64,000 nt of DNA from an uncultured Aquimarina sp. (lineage in GTDB: Bacteria; Bacteroidota; Bacteroidia; Flavobacteriales; Flavobacteriaceae), in assembly GCF_947496855.1 (NCBI RefSeq), contig NZ_CANMED010000008.1:140509-204508 (forward strand), written 5' to 3'. A model generated the notes under the pieces. The model was given only the letters and a program-made list of their open reading frames with translations. It made no database searches and was not told the origin of the DNA. Positions 7,592 through 16,648 of the stretch are shown one piece after another. The translations under genes were made by a program, and so were the position numbers. The stretch's first letter is position 1. The number at the start of each line of letters is the position of its first letter.

Positions 7592-9413
7592 TTTATTTGC
7601 ATTGAACAAATTAACATCACTAGATCATCAAACTTTTAATCGCCTAAGTAAAATTTACATTATTGCTTTAGGAGCTATCGCTTTATTTACTATTGGAGCG
7701 CAATTTTTTATTCAGCAATATCTAAGTTCCCAAATTGATGATTCTAAAATTATCAATATTTCAGGTAGGCAACGAATGCTTAGTCAGAAACTGTCTAAAG
7801 AAATTTTATTCCTTTCCTATATTAAAAATGACAAATCAAAAAAACGATATCTATCAGAATTAGAAACAACAATAAGCCTTTGGAAATCATCTCATGAAAG
7901 ACTTAAAAGATACAATGATTCAATACCAAAAGGGAAAAATGATAGCACAGAGATAAAACGAATGTTTTTGGTTTTACAGCCTTACTTCGAAACCATATAT
8001 GAAAATAGCTTACAAATACTGGCGATCGCAAAAAATGACTCTGTTAATCCTAAAATTCTAAAACCCCATCTTGAAAGTGTAATTTTCAACGAACCTTTTT
8101 TTCTTAAACAGATGGATGCCATTGTGTTTAGATATGAAAAAGATGCTCAAGAAAAAATATCTAGGCTTAAAAAGATCGAGTATATCTTGTTTTGTTTAAT
8201 TATTTTAATTCTGATTTTTGAATTTTTCCTTCTATTCAGACCTGTAGCATTAAGTATCAAAAAAAACATATCTGATCTTCTTTTATCACAAAAAGAAGCT
8301 ACAGATATGGCTTCTAATGCTGAAAAACTAAGAAAAATTCAGAATAAAAATGTACAAGAATTAGTATCACTCACTAAAGCTTTAGATCAAACTTTATTGT
8401 ATGCTAGAGTTAATGAACTTGGCATGGTAAAAAGTCTAGGGGAACGTTTTGGAAAAGTACTGCATTTAAACCAAGAATACGATTCAAAAAATCTGGCTGA
8501 GTTAATGAATTTAAGTGAACTACAAACAAATAGATTATTACATCTGATTTCTCAAAACAAAGGAGGTGTTTTTAATGAAGAATTTGAATTCACTCCTAAT
8601 GATGGTAAAAAAATGTGGTTAGACATTTCGATACTGAATGTGTTTAAAGAGTCTGGCAACTCAGAAAGATTAGTACTTTGCTCTGACATCTCTAAAAGAA
8701 AAGAAGCCCAACAAGAAATTCAACGATTAAATGACTTAGAATATCAACAAAAGGAGGAATTACAGAAGTCGAACGCAAGTATGATTGTTGAAGCTCAGGA
8801 AGAAGAACGAAAACGAATTGCAAAAGAGATCCATGATAGTATCGGACAAATGCTCACAGCCTTAAAGTTCAATATTGAATCCATCAACACCAACAATATT
8901 GAAAAGACAAATCAAAAAATTGAAGGCCTTAAAAAGTTATCAAAGGACCTGATATTAGGCATAAGAACAGCCACATTTAATCTCACTCCTCCAGAATTAA
9001 AAGATTATGGAATTAGCATTGCACTTCAAAAACTGGCAAAAGAATTGTCTAAATTAACAGGTAAAAATATTGTTTTTGAAAACAAATCCGATGTTGAACC
9101 TCGTTTTGATTCTCTAGTAGAGACAAATTTATATCGAGTAACGCAAGAAGCTGTGAACAATGCTATTAAATATGCTAAATCAGATTATATTCTTATTTCC
9201 ATAAATAGTTCAGAATCAATCTTAAGCATTACAGTAGATGACAATGGTCAGGGATTCAATCTTGATAACATTCCAACTAAACCGAAAAATAATGCAGAGG
9301 GCGGAATGGGACTGTTCTTTATGAAAGAACGTATGAATTATATAAATGGTAGAATTTTTATAAGTTCTACTCTCGGCAAAGGCACAAGAATTACTCTAAA
9401 TTACACCTTATAA
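7584..9413 (+). CDS. PilJ-domain sensor histidine kinase (nitrate/nitrite sensor, NarX-like logic)
   Basis: 609 residues from a TTG at 7584; a TTG at 7602 is equally possible. No ATG lies before the first membrane helix, so a non-ATG start is required. Order: membrane helix about 22-46; periplasmic PilJ-type domain with INISGRQRMLSQKLSKE near 58-74; second helix about 198-220; coiled coil; PAS-like domain about 260-370; HisKA_3 dimerisation box with the phospho-His in EEERKRIAKEIHDSIGQML; HATPase with N box (TQEAVNNAIKYA), DDNGQGF and GGMGLFFMKERM. Kinases of this class phosphorylate NarL-type regulators, so the partner is most likely 1551-2237. It is co-transcribed with nirBD and may form a feedback loop. 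Confidence 0.88.
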   Translation: MHNLFALNKLTSLDHQTFNRLSKIYIIALGAIALFTIGAQFFIQQYLSSQIDDSKIINISGRQRMLSQKLSKEILFLSYIKNDKSKKRYLSELETTISLWKSSHERLKRYNDSIPKGKNDSTEIKRMFLVLQPYFETIYENSLQILAIAKNDSVNPKILKPHLESVIFNEPFFLKQMDAIVFRYEKDAQEKISRLKKIEYILFCLIILILIFEFFLLFRPVALSIKKNISDLLLSQKEATDMASNAEKLRKIQNKNVQELVSLTKALDQTLLYARVNELGMVKSLGERFGKVLHLNQEYDSKNLAELMNLSELQTNRLLHLISQNKGGVFNEEFEFTPNDGKKMWLDISILNVFKESGNSERLVLCSDISKRKEAQQEIQRLNDLEYQQKEELQKSNASMIVEAQEEERKRIAKEIHDSIGQMLTALKFNIESINTNNIEKTNQKIEGLKKLSKDLILGIRTATFNLTPPELKDYGISIALQKLAKELSKLTGKNIVFENKSDVEPRFDSLVETNLYRVTQEAVNNAIKYAKSDYILISINSSESILSITVDDNGQGFNLDNIPTKPKNNAEGGMGLFFMKERMNYINGRIFISSTLGKGTRITLNYTL

Positions 9414-9435
9414 TACGTAAAATTATATATTTTTG
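9414..9435 (+). promoter_or_regulatory. Promoter resembling the nitrate-locus promoters
   Basis: TACGTA at 9414-9419, then TATTTTTG (a TAnnTTTG -7 box) at 9428-9435. The 14-base offset between TACGTA and the -7 box equals that at the porin and nirB promoters, but the palindrome GTATTAATAC is not kept. It starts on the last bases around the kinase stop codon and would drive the small gene at 9496. Confidence 0.45.
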
Positions 9436-9495
9436 CCGGATTACATCCCCCAAAAAAGTAACGTGAAAACACATAAGGAAAATACAAAATATCTA

Positions 9496-9837
9496 ATGAA
9501 CTGGGATTCTAAAAAAATCTGGAAAGAAGAAGTCATTAGTAAAAAGTTTATTAAATACCTCAAGGAGGCAGAAGTTAATGAACTTATAAAAAACAAGGAT
9601 ACTCAACTCGGGATTATTTCAGAACGGGATATTATCGATTGGCTCGAAAAAGGAGAAAATGATAATTTCTGGAATAACAAAATGAAGCAGCATATCTGCG
9701 AGAAGATCATCAAGGATGATGATGATTATTTCGTAGGTTGTGACTATGAAGATTTCAAGGGAAGATACTTTTTTGTGGCTAGTTTATGGAAAATGGAAAA
9801 AGGAGATAACCTGATAATATTAGAACATTATCATTAA
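9496..9837 (+). CDS. Small cytoplasmic protein of unknown function
   Basis: 113 residues from the ATG at 9496. The frame stays open back to a TTG at 9433, but that codon overlaps a -7 box, so it is rejected; a GTG at 9463 is possible. The product is soluble and highly charged, starting MNWDSKKIWKEEVISKKF. Acidic and aromatic residues (KDDDDYFVGCDYEDFKGRYFF) lead to a C-terminal ILEHYH. I recognise no family. Its promoter resembles those of the nitrate genes and it directly follows the sensor kinase, so a role in the nitrate response is possible but unproven. Confidence 0.6.
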   Translation: MNWDSKKIWKEEVISKKFIKYLKEAEVNELIKNKDTQLGIISERDIIDWLEKGENDNFWNNKMKQHICEKIIKDDDDYFVGCDYEDFKGRYFFVASLWKMEKGDNLIILEHYH

Positions 9838-9860
9838 TTACTCCTTTGTTTTTTTTAAAT

Positions 9861-10733
9861 CTAAACGTTATTTGGTTTCTTTTTCAGTACATCATTTCGA
9901 TAATAATCGATAATACCATCAATAGGCCTTCTTACAATATTTCCGACAGTTAAATGATATGGCCATACTGCTGCTCTTATAATATCTTCACTAAAATGTG
10001 CTATAGATCCAATAAAGTGAACCGGGACGTTCTGAGCTTCAGGAAAACACAACACTCTTGTTTCTACAAATTCCTGAATACCTTCTGTAATAATTTTATA
10101 GAAATAACCATTACGTTCGCTAGTAAAAATAAACTCAGCAAAGGATGCCAGATAGGTGTTTGGATTTTCTTTTTTATATAAATTCTCCTTTATAGAATCT
10201 GAAGAAAGATCAAAACGTTTCTCGAATTCTCCAGCAACTTCTGGAGGCATTCTCTTGTAGTAGTAATCTCTGATTAAGCGTTTTCCAAAATAGTTACCAC
10301 TAGCTTCATCCATTAAGATATATCCTAATGAATCTACTGTCATCTTTATTTCATCACCATCAAAATAACAACTATTAGATCCAGTACCCAAAATACACAC
10401 AATACCAGGTTCGGTAGTAGCGGCATATACTGCTGCGACCATATCTTCTCTTACAAGAATATCATTTGCATTGGTAAAATAGTCTTCAAAAATCTTAGCT
10501 AGCATTCTGGTTGGCTTATTGGTACCGCAACCAGCCCCATAAAAATGGACTCTGTCTATTTTATTTCGAAAAGAGGCAAGTTGTTCGTTATCCCTAAGTC
10601 TCTCTTCTAATAAAGATTTACTAAATACAGCAGGATTTAAACCTTCTGTACGAGTTTTAAATACAATTTCTCCTTCTTCATTAAGAAGAATCCAATCACA
10701 TTTAGTAGAACCACCGTCAGCTATTAAAATCAT
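9861..10733 (-). CDS. BadF/BadG-type ATPase, probable N-acetylglucosamine kinase
   Basis: 290 residues of the ASKHA (actin/hexokinase) fold. The phosphate-1 loop is MILIADGGSTKCDWILLNEE at the N terminus; GIVCILGTGSNSCYFDG at mid-length is the phosphate-2 loop. Members of this BadF/BadG/BcrA/BcrD-type family in Bacteroidota are usually annotated as N-acetylglucosamine kinases, phosphorylating amino sugars from wall recycling or chitin. It lies downstream of gapA on the same strand, but a strong terminator at 10763-10800 separates them, so it has its own promoter or depends on read-through. Exact substrate is not shown by the sequence. Confidence 0.82.
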   Translation of the reverse strand: MILIADGGSTKCDWILLNEEGEIVFKTRTEGLNPAVFSKSLLEERLRDNEQLASFRNKIDRVHFYGAGCGTNKPTRMLAKIFEDYFTNANDILVREDMVAAVYAATTEPGIVCILGTGSNSCYFDGDEIKMTVDSLGYILMDEASGNYFGKRLIRDYYYKRMPPEVAGEFEKRFDLSSDSIKENLYKKENPNTYLASFAEFIFTSERNGYFYKIITEGIQEFVETRVLCFPEAQNVPVHFIGSIAHFSEDIIRAAVWPYHLTVGNIVRRPIDGIIDYYRNDVLKKKPNNV

Positions 10734-10762
10734 TTGAAAGTTTATTTGTTGTGTGTGTTATC

Positions 10763-10800
10763 TAAAAAAAAGCCCCGATTTTTTTTATTCCAACCGGGGC
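10763..10800 (-). terminator. Rho-independent terminator after gapA
   Basis: On the minus strand GCCCCG (10800-10795) pairs with CGGGGC (10777-10772), followed by eight T. It should end the pfkA-gapA transcript before the sugar-kinase gene. Confidence 0.85.
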
Positions 10801-10822
10801 AATATAATTTATTACTCTTTAA

Positions 10823-11824
10823 TTATAGATTACCTACATAAGATGATAGGTCTACCAACTTAGAAGAATATCCATATTCGTTATCATACCAAGATACTAA
10901 CTTAAAGAAGTTATCGTTTAATGCAATCCCTGCACCTGCATCAAAAGTAGAAGTATGAGCTTCTCCTACGAAATCCTGAGATACTACAGGTTCTTCTGTA
11001 TATGCCAAAACTCCTTTTAATTCATTTTCTGAAGCTTTTTTAACTACCGCTTTAAGCTCATCATAAGATACGGATTTCTTAGTTTTTACAGTAAGATCTA
11101 CTACAGAAACATCTGCTGTAGGCACTCTAAATGCCATACCAGTAAGTTTACCATTCAGTTCTGGTATTACTTTACCAACAGCCTTAGCTGCACCAGTAGA
11201 TGAAGGTATAATATTATTTAGAGCAGAACGTCCACCTCTAAAATCTTTTTTTGATGGAGCATCTACTACTGCTTGTGTAGCCGTAGCTGCATGAACCGTA
11301 GTCATTAATCCTTCTTCGATTCCGAAGTTATCATTAATAACTTTAGCTAATGGAGCTAAACAGTTCGTTGTACAAGACGCATTAGAAACAACAGTATCAG
11401 TTGCTTTAGCATCCAAATGATTTACTCCCATAACAAACATTGGTGCATCTGCTGATGGTGCAGAGATAACAACTTTTTTAGCACCAGCTTTAAGGTGAGC
11501 TCCTGCTTTATCTAATGTTGTGAAAATACCTGTACAATCCATTACTACATCAACTCCAACTGCATCCCATTTTAATTCTTCAGGGTTTCTTTCTGCAGTA
11601 ATACGGATTGCTTTACCATCTACTACAAGACTTCCATTTTCTACAGCTATAGTACCATCATATTTTCCGTGTACGGAATCATACTCTAATAAATAAGCTA
11701 AATGATTTACATCTAACAAATCGTTAATAGCTACTATTTCTACATTCTCGCGCTTAGAAGCAATTCTAAAAGCGATTCTTCCAATTCTACCGAAACCGTT
11801 AATTCCAATTTTTAACGTACTCAT
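10823..11824 (-). CDS. gapA: Glyceraldehyde-3-phosphate dehydrogenase, type I
   Basis: 333 residues, full length. It oxidises glyceraldehyde-3-phosphate to 1,3-bisphosphoglycerate with NAD and phosphate. The Rossmann start KIGINGFGRIGRIAFR is followed by VAINDLLD, whose Asp favours NAD over NADP. The catalytic Cys151 sits in SNASCTTNCLAPLA and the helper His178 in TTVHAATATQ. It lies 43 bases after pfkA on the same strand, an arrangement that groups two glycolytic steps in one transcript ending at the strong hairpin at 10763-10800. A LacI-type operator upstream of pfkA would control both. Confidence 0.97.
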   Translation of the reverse strand: MSTLKIGINGFGRIGRIAFRIASKRENVEIVAINDLLDVNHLAYLLEYDSVHGKYDGTIAVENGSLVVDGKAIRITAERNPEELKWDAVGVDVVMDCTGIFTTLDKAGAHLKAGAKKVVISAPSADAPMFVMGVNHLDAKATDTVVSNASCTTNCLAPLAKVINDNFGIEEGLMTTVHAATATQAVVDAPSKKDFRGGRSALNNIIPSSTGAAKAVGKVIPELNGKLTGMAFRVPTADVSVVDLTVKTKKSVSYDELKAVVKKASENELKGVLAYTEEPVVSQDFVGEAHTSTFDAGAGIALNDNFFKLVSWYDNEYGYSSKLVDLSSYVGNL

Positions 11825-11867
11825 ATTTAATAATTTAGTTGTTTTTTATTTAAAAACGTGGTTATAT

Positions 11868-12854
11868 TTATACTGAAGTAATATCAGCAACTTTAATTAA
11901 TCGATCGTGTTTGTGAGTTCTTTTCTCCAAAGCAGTAGTAAGAGGAACTATAGTCACAGTTTTATGAACAATTCCAATCATTACTTCACTTTTTCCTTCT
12001 AATAGCGTTTCTACGGCTCCCACACCTAATTTACTGGCTAATACTCTATCATAACAGCTTGGAGCTCCTCCTCTTTGTATATGCCCCAATACAGACACTC
12101 TAACTTCATAATCTTCTAAGTTCTCCTCTACATATTCTCCTAATTCGAAAATATTCTTACCAGATTTATCACCTTCGGCAACGACAATAATACTAGAGGT
12201 TTTTCCTGTCTTCTTACTTTTTTTAAGAGATTCTATAAGCCTATCAACTCCCATATCTTCTTCAGGAATTAAGATCTCTTCTGCTCCCGCTCCAATTCCG
12301 GCATTTAAAGCGATATCTCCTGCATCTCTTCCCATTACTTCAATAAGAAATAAACGGTTATGAGAACTTGCTGTATCTCTAATCTTATCTATAGCTTCTA
12401 CTACAGTATTTAATGCAGTGTCATAACCTATCGTATAATCAGTACCATTAATGTCATTATCAATCGTACCAGGGATTCCTACTACCGGAAAGTTATACTC
12501 TTCGGAAAGTTTTAATGCTCCGGTAAAACTACCATCTCCTCCAATCACAATAAGAGCATCTATATTATTCTTGATTAAATTATCATAAGCTTTCTTTCTT
12601 CCTTCCTCGGTGCGAAAATCTTTGGAACGAGCAGATTTCAGAAAAGTCCCTCCCTTATTTATAATATTTCTTACCGAACGCGCATTTAACTTTTCCATTT
12701 CATTATGTATAAGACCTTCATAACCTTTATACACACCAAAACAATCTACTTCATAATAACTACACGCACGAACTACTGCTCTTATAGCGGCGTTCATTCC
12801 AGGAGCATCACCTCCTGAGGTAAGTACAGCGATATTTTTAACTTTTTTTGTCAT
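11868..12854 (-). CDS. pfkA: ATP-dependent 6-phosphofructokinase
   Basis: 328 residues from the ATG at 12854; a TTG 30 bases further upstream would add ten residues not typical of the family. It phosphorylates fructose-6-phosphate, the committed step of glycolysis. Motifs: IAVLTSGGDAPGMNAAIRA (nucleotide loop), VIGGDGSFTGA, GIPGTIDNDINGTDYTIGYD (catalytic region), EVMGRDAGDIALNAG, and GHIQRGGAPSCYDR (sugar-phosphate binding). TAGATTTG on the minus strand at 12868-12861 could be a -7 box, but it would give an almost leaderless message. A LacI-type operator lies at 12905-12918. gapA follows. Confidence 0.96.
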   Translation of the reverse strand: MTKKVKNIAVLTSGGDAPGMNAAIRAVVRACSYYEVDCFGVYKGYEGLIHNEMEKLNARSVRNIINKGGTFLKSARSKDFRTEEGRKKAYDNLIKNNIDALIVIGGDGSFTGALKLSEEYNFPVVGIPGTIDNDINGTDYTIGYDTALNTVVEAIDKIRDTASSHNRLFLIEVMGRDAGDIALNAGIGAGAEEILIPEEDMGVDRLIESLKKSKKTGKTSSIIVVAEGDKSGKNIFELGEYVEENLEDYEVRVSVLGHIQRGGAPSCYDRVLASKLGVGAVETLLEGKSEVMIGIVHKTVTIVPLTTALEKRTHKHDRLIKVADITSV

Positions 12855-12904
12855 TGAAGCCAAATCTATTGTTATTGACCACAATAACCTAATTTACCAA
12901 AAAT

Positions 12905-12918
12905 CTAAAACGTTTTCG
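12905..12918. promoter_or_regulatory. LacI-type operator upstream of pfkA
   Basis: The perfect palindrome AAAACGTTTT (12906-12915) is centred on CG, the classic LacI/GalR half-site arrangement. The 11 bases AAACGTTTTCG (12907-12917) are identical to those in the operator between lacI and susC (25942-25952). It lies about 50 bases upstream of the pfkA start, so the maltodextrin regulator may control glycolysis too. Confidence 0.55.
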
Positions 12919-13102
12919 GTTAATAAATTCAGTAATTGCTGACAAAAAATGTATGGTTTTAACACATTTTCATGAAATAAGTTAAGAAAAACGTATTATC
13001 ACAAAATAGTTTATTCCTGATTTTGGTATTCTCAAAACTTAACTTAACCGTATAACATTACTAAGATAGTTTAATACAAACATAAGCTTGATTCATATTT
13101 AG

Positions 13103-13110
13103 TATCTTTG
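13103..13110 (+). promoter_or_regulatory. -7 box upstream of the T9SS repeat protein
   Basis: TATCTTTG fits the TAnnTTTG consensus 48 bases before the ATG at 13158. No convincing -33 TTG lies at the usual distance, so support is moderate. Confidence 0.4.
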
Positions 13111-13157
13111 TAGACACAAAATAGTCATAATTCACCCAAATTAATTTCATTATTGAT

Positions 13158-15683
13158 ATGAAAAAAAAAACACTAACCATAGCTTTGTCAATGGTAATTT
13201 TCATTTCGTTCAAAGTTTATTCTCAGAATCAAAATAACTTAATAGACGCTCCAGGTGATATTGCTTTTGTAGCTTTTCACACGGATAATGGAGGCGCAGA
13301 CCAGGAAGATGGATTTTCTTTTATTTTATTAGATGATGCCATTGATGGCACTACCATAACATTTATAGATGAAGAATGGAATGGTACTCAATTTTCAAGC
13401 CCTGTAAATGAAGGAGATTTAATCTGGACCAATAATACCGGTAGTACTATCGATGCTGGAACGGTAGTTAATGTTACTGATGCAGATGGAAACACAGAAA
13501 TGGCTTCTATAGGTATTGTTGATGAAATCAATGATGGATTTGATTTAGTAGCTGCAGAAGATATCGTTGCGGTAACCGGAACAAGAACAAGTCCTGGTGT
13601 TTTTCTTACTGCAATTGATGGAGACAATGGTTTTCCATTTAATAGTACAAATACAGGATTATCCAGTGCTCAGATCTTACTGATTTCTGATCAAGGTATT
13701 TATACTGGCTCAACTACTTGTGATAGTACGATAGGTGATTGCCTAGTTCAGATATATGATTCCACAAACAATTGGAGTTTTGGAAATTATACACATCCCG
13801 ATAATGTAACTGGAAATTTTACAGGAAATGCTTTTTTAGGAGACCTAACATCCCCTACGGTTACTATTAGTTTGTCAGATACCAGTCTTACAATGGGAGA
13901 TACTTCTACTATTACCTTTACTTTTAGCGAAGTTCCTGTGGGATTTACAGCAGCTGATGTTACCGTACAGAATGGAACTTTATCTGGATTTATGGTTACA
14001 GCCGATCTAACTATATATACTGGATTATTTACTCCTACCCCAAACATACAGGATGCTACAAATATTATTAGTGTAGGAACAGGTTACTCGGATGCTGCTG
14101 GAAACCCAGGAATTGCGGTAGATTCTAACAATTACACTATAGATACTACCACTCCTAATTCTGTCCCAAGTTTTTCTATACCTACCAGTCCTGATCAAAA
14201 CATTGTAGAAGATTCAGGAGTGCAGACTGTAAATGGATTTGCATCTGCTATTGATGATGGAGATGGAAACACGCAAACTCTTACTTTTAATGTAATAAAT
14301 GATAATAATGCTTTATTCAGTAGTCAACCTGCAATTGATGGAATCACTGGAAATCTTACCTATGCTCCTGCTGCAAACGTTTCTGGAAGCATAATCGTTA
14401 CCGTAAACCTTTCTGATGATGGAGGAACTGCAAATGGGGGAATTGATACTTCTGCAGATCAAACATTTATGATTACTATTAATGAAGTAAATGATGTACC
14501 AAGTTTTTCTATACCTGCCAGTCCTGATCAAAACATTGTAGAAGATTCAGGAGTGCAGACTGTAAATGGATTTGCAGCTGCTATTAATGATGGAGATGGA
14601 AATACGCAAACTCTTACTTTTAATGTAATAAATGATAATAATGCTTTATTCAGTAGTCAACCTGTAATTGATGGAATCACTGGAAATCTTACCTATGCTC
14701 CTGCTGCAAACGTTTCTGGAAGCATAATCGTTACCGTAAACCTTTCTGATGACGGAGGAACTGCAAACGGGGGAATTGATACTTCCGCAGATCAAACATT
14801 TATGATTACTATTAATGAAGTAAATGATGTACCAAGTTTTTCTATACCTGCCAGTCCTGATCAAAACATTGTAGAAGATTCAGGAGTGCAGACTGTAAAT
14901 GGATTTGCATCTGCTATTAATGATGGAGATGCAAATACACAAACTCTTACTTTTAATGTAACAAATGATAATAATGCTTTATTCAGTAGTCAACCTGCAA
15001 TTGATGGAATCACTGGAAATCTCACCTATACTCCTGCGGCAAATGCAATTGGTATGACTACCGTTACCGTAAATCTTTCTGACAGTGGCGGAACCGTCAA
15101 TGGAGGAATTGATACCTCTGCAGATCAGACATTTACTATAACAATTACAAGCGCTAATGATGAACCAACTGTAATTATTACTTCTACAGAAAGTTCTCCA
15201 ACAGACGCCAATCCTATTCCCGTAATTATAACATTTTCAGAAAGTGTCCTCAATTTTGATATAAATGATATTATTATTACAAATGGATCTCTTACTAATT
15301 TTTCTGGTTCAGGTGCTATATATACAGTAGAGGCTATTCCTGCTGCAACTGGAGTAATTACAATAAATATTGATGCAAATATCGCAACTAATGCATCTGG
15401 TGATGGAAATTTACCTGCTATAGAATTCAATATTATATACGAAGAATTACTTAGTACTGATGAGTTTGATAATGATACGTTTACTATATATCCAAACCCT
15501 ACAAAAGGCAATGTATATATAAGCATTCTAATAGATAAAGTGACTGTTTTTGATTATACTGGCAAAAAAGTACTTGAGACTACTAAAAACACTCTTGATT
15601 TATCAAGATTAGAATCAGGTATTTATATATTCAATTTACAAACCAAGGAAAAGCAGACTATAAAACGAATAATAAAACTATAA
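13158..15683 (+). CDS. Large secreted repeat protein with T9SS sorting domain
   Basis: 841 residues. Signal peptide about 1-22 (FKVYSQ). Residues about 25-230 form a beta-rich acidic domain I cannot name. A bacterial Ig-like domain (PTVTISLSDTSLTMGDTSTI) covers about 232-330. Three near-identical 111-residue cadherin-like repeats, each opening PSFSIP-SPDQNIVEDSGVQ, fill about 337-670. A second Ig-like domain (PTVIITSTESSPTDANP) follows, then a C-terminal type IX sorting domain (TIYPNPTKGNVYI ... RIIKL). It should cross the outer membrane by T9SS and be attached or released, probably as an adhesin or matrix protein. No catalytic motif is visible. A bidirectional terminator follows. Confidence 0.85.
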   Translation: MKKKTLTIALSMVIFISFKVYSQNQNNLIDAPGDIAFVAFHTDNGGADQEDGFSFILLDDAIDGTTITFIDEEWNGTQFSSPVNEGDLIWTNNTGSTIDAGTVVNVTDADGNTEMASIGIVDEINDGFDLVAAEDIVAVTGTRTSPGVFLTAIDGDNGFPFNSTNTGLSSAQILLISDQGIYTGSTTCDSTIGDCLVQIYDSTNNWSFGNYTHPDNVTGNFTGNAFLGDLTSPTVTISLSDTSLTMGDTSTITFTFSEVPVGFTAADVTVQNGTLSGFMVTADLTIYTGLFTPTPNIQDATNIISVGTGYSDAAGNPGIAVDSNNYTIDTTTPNSVPSFSIPTSPDQNIVEDSGVQTVNGFASAIDDGDGNTQTLTFNVINDNNALFSSQPAIDGITGNLTYAPAANVSGSIIVTVNLSDDGGTANGGIDTSADQTFMITINEVNDVPSFSIPASPDQNIVEDSGVQTVNGFAAAINDGDGNTQTLTFNVINDNNALFSSQPVIDGITGNLTYAPAANVSGSIIVTVNLSDDGGTANGGIDTSADQTFMITINEVNDVPSFSIPASPDQNIVEDSGVQTVNGFASAINDGDANTQTLTFNVTNDNNALFSSQPAIDGITGNLTYTPAANAIGMTTVTVNLSDSGGTVNGGIDTSADQTFTITITSANDEPTVIITSTESSPTDANPIPVIITFSESVLNFDINDIIITNGSLTNFSGSGAIYTVEAIPAATGVITINIDANIATNASGDGNLPAIEFNIIYEELLSTDEFDNDTFTIYPNPTKGNVYISILIDKVTVFDYTGKKVLETTKNTLDLSRLESGIYIFNLQTKEKQTIKRIIKL
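14168..15160 (+). repeat. Three tandem 333-bp repeats inside the secreted protein gene
   Basis: Units begin at 14168, 14501 and 14834, each AAGTTTTTCTATACCT followed by 111 codons. The first two are almost identical even at third codon positions; the third diverges toward its end (from about 15030). This indicates recent duplication or gene conversion, and the copy number could vary between strains. Confidence 0.9.
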
Positions 15684-15734
15684 AGATATTATTCGATCGA
15701 TATTGTTTTACGCTTAAAACTTAAAGAAAAATAA

Positions 15735-15764
15735 AAAAACGACCTATTTTTATAGGTCGTTTTT
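15735..15764. terminator. Bidirectional terminator
   Basis: CGACCTAT (15740-15747) pairs with ATAGGTCG (15752-15759), flanked by A and T runs on both sides. It serves both convergent genes, the repeat protein (+) and the small T9SS protein (-). Confidence 0.9.
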
Positions 15765-15802
15765 AAAATTCAAATACCAAAATTGTATATCTAGCTATAG
15801 CG

Positions 15803-16540
15803 CTATTTTATAAACTGTTTAGTAATCATTTCGCCATTCTTCATATATGTTTTTAATATGTAATTTCCTTTTGGAAATTTTTCAATATTAATAGTATTAT
15901 TATAATAGCTACCCAACAATCTCGAGTTTAGGTCATAAACTTCATACTTATTTACCTCACCCTTTGATTCTACTTTAATTACTTTATTACCTGGAATAGG
16001 AAATATTTTTAAATCATTTTCAGAATGGTTACCTATTCCGTTTTCTATATTATCTTCTGATAATTTATCTCCTTCAGGTCCGAAAGCACCAGAAAATACT
16101 TTACTCAATTCGTTATTTTCTAATCTAGAAGAGCTACAATCTTGCATTTCAATAGCTGTCCAACGGATCACCCAATCTCGATCTGTAGCTGTGCTTGCCC
16201 TAAGAGGGTTTGGAAAATTTAAAGACCCTACCGTTGATAAATCACTAGGAGCATCCGTCCATCTTAAATACACTCTGAAACCTGTGGAAGTAGGGTTATA
16301 AACGGAAGGTGCACCCGAAATATACCAATGAAATCCTTTATTGCTAATAGATTCTAATGTAACCAAATAGTGAGGGGTCGTCGTAAACTCACAAGATTTT
16401 GTATCAACATCAACATATATACCTGTAGTATTGTAATCTACCCAATCAGTTGGTGAAGTAACCCCTTGACCAATTTTTATTTGAGCATTGGAAATTGAAT
16501 AACCTAAAATCAATAAAAAAGATAATAAAAAAGTTTTCAT
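15803..16540 (-). CDS. Small secreted protein with T9SS sorting domain
   Basis: 245 residues with signal peptide about 1-20 (ILGYSISNAQ). The N-terminal 150 residues form a beta-rich domain with four or more aromatic-rich strands (YLVTLESISNKGFHWYISGA, VYLRWTDAPSD, WVIRWTAIEMQDCSSS) that I do not recognise. It carries a pair of Cys (CEF near 50 and DCSS near 135) that could form a disulfide. The C terminus (LKIFPIPGNKVIKVES to KQFIK) is a type A T9SS sorting domain. Export to the cell surface is well supported; function is unknown. A long palindrome lies about 110 bases upstream. Confidence 0.8.
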   Translation of the reverse strand: MKTFLLSFLLILGYSISNAQIKIGQGVTSPTDWVDYNTTGIYVDVDTKSCEFTTTPHYLVTLESISNKGFHWYISGAPSVYNPTSTGFRVYLRWTDAPSDLSTVGSLNFPNPLRASTATDRDWVIRWTAIEMQDCSSSRLENNELSKVFSGAFGPEGDKLSEDNIENGIGNHSENDLKIFPIPGNKVIKVESKGEVNKYEVYDLNSRLLGSYYNNTINIEKFPKGNYILKTYMKNGEMITKQFIK

Positions 16541-16648
16541 AATTGTGTGGTTTTAAAATTAATTTTAATTAATAAAATATAGATTTAACTAAATTTTTAT
16601 TCTTTAAAGTTATATAAATCGTCACATATTTACTTATGGAAACACCGT

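Larger units (their letters stand above)
12855..13157. other. Divergent intergenic region between pfkA and the repeat-protein gene
   Basis: About 300 AT-rich bases between divergent genes. It contains the LacI-type operator at 12905-12918 and a -7 box for the plus-strand gene at 13103-13110. I see no coding sequence or RNA in the remainder. Confidence 0.5.

Noticed and set aside
9433..9495. Upstream extension of the small gene at 9496 to a TTG at 9433
   Set aside because: The TTG overlaps the -7 box TATTTTTG, so it would lie before the transcription start. The ATG at 9496 (or GTG at 9463) is preferred.
1..9837. Nitrate reductase (NasA/NarB) gene
   Set aside because: None is present in the window. 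It may lie beyond the left edge behind nrtA, so I do not claim a complete nitrate pathway here.
12855..12884. Longer PFK start at a TTG
   Set aside because: The added ten residues are not part of the family and the ATG at 12854 directly precedes the conserved N terminus.
14313..14864. Two identical-looking minus-strand frames of 72 codons
   Set aside because: They are shadows of the 333-bp repeats of the secreted protein and repeat only because the DNA does.
14168..15160. CRISPR array
   Set aside because: Units are 333 bp, contiguous and coding, with no spacers and no cas genes.
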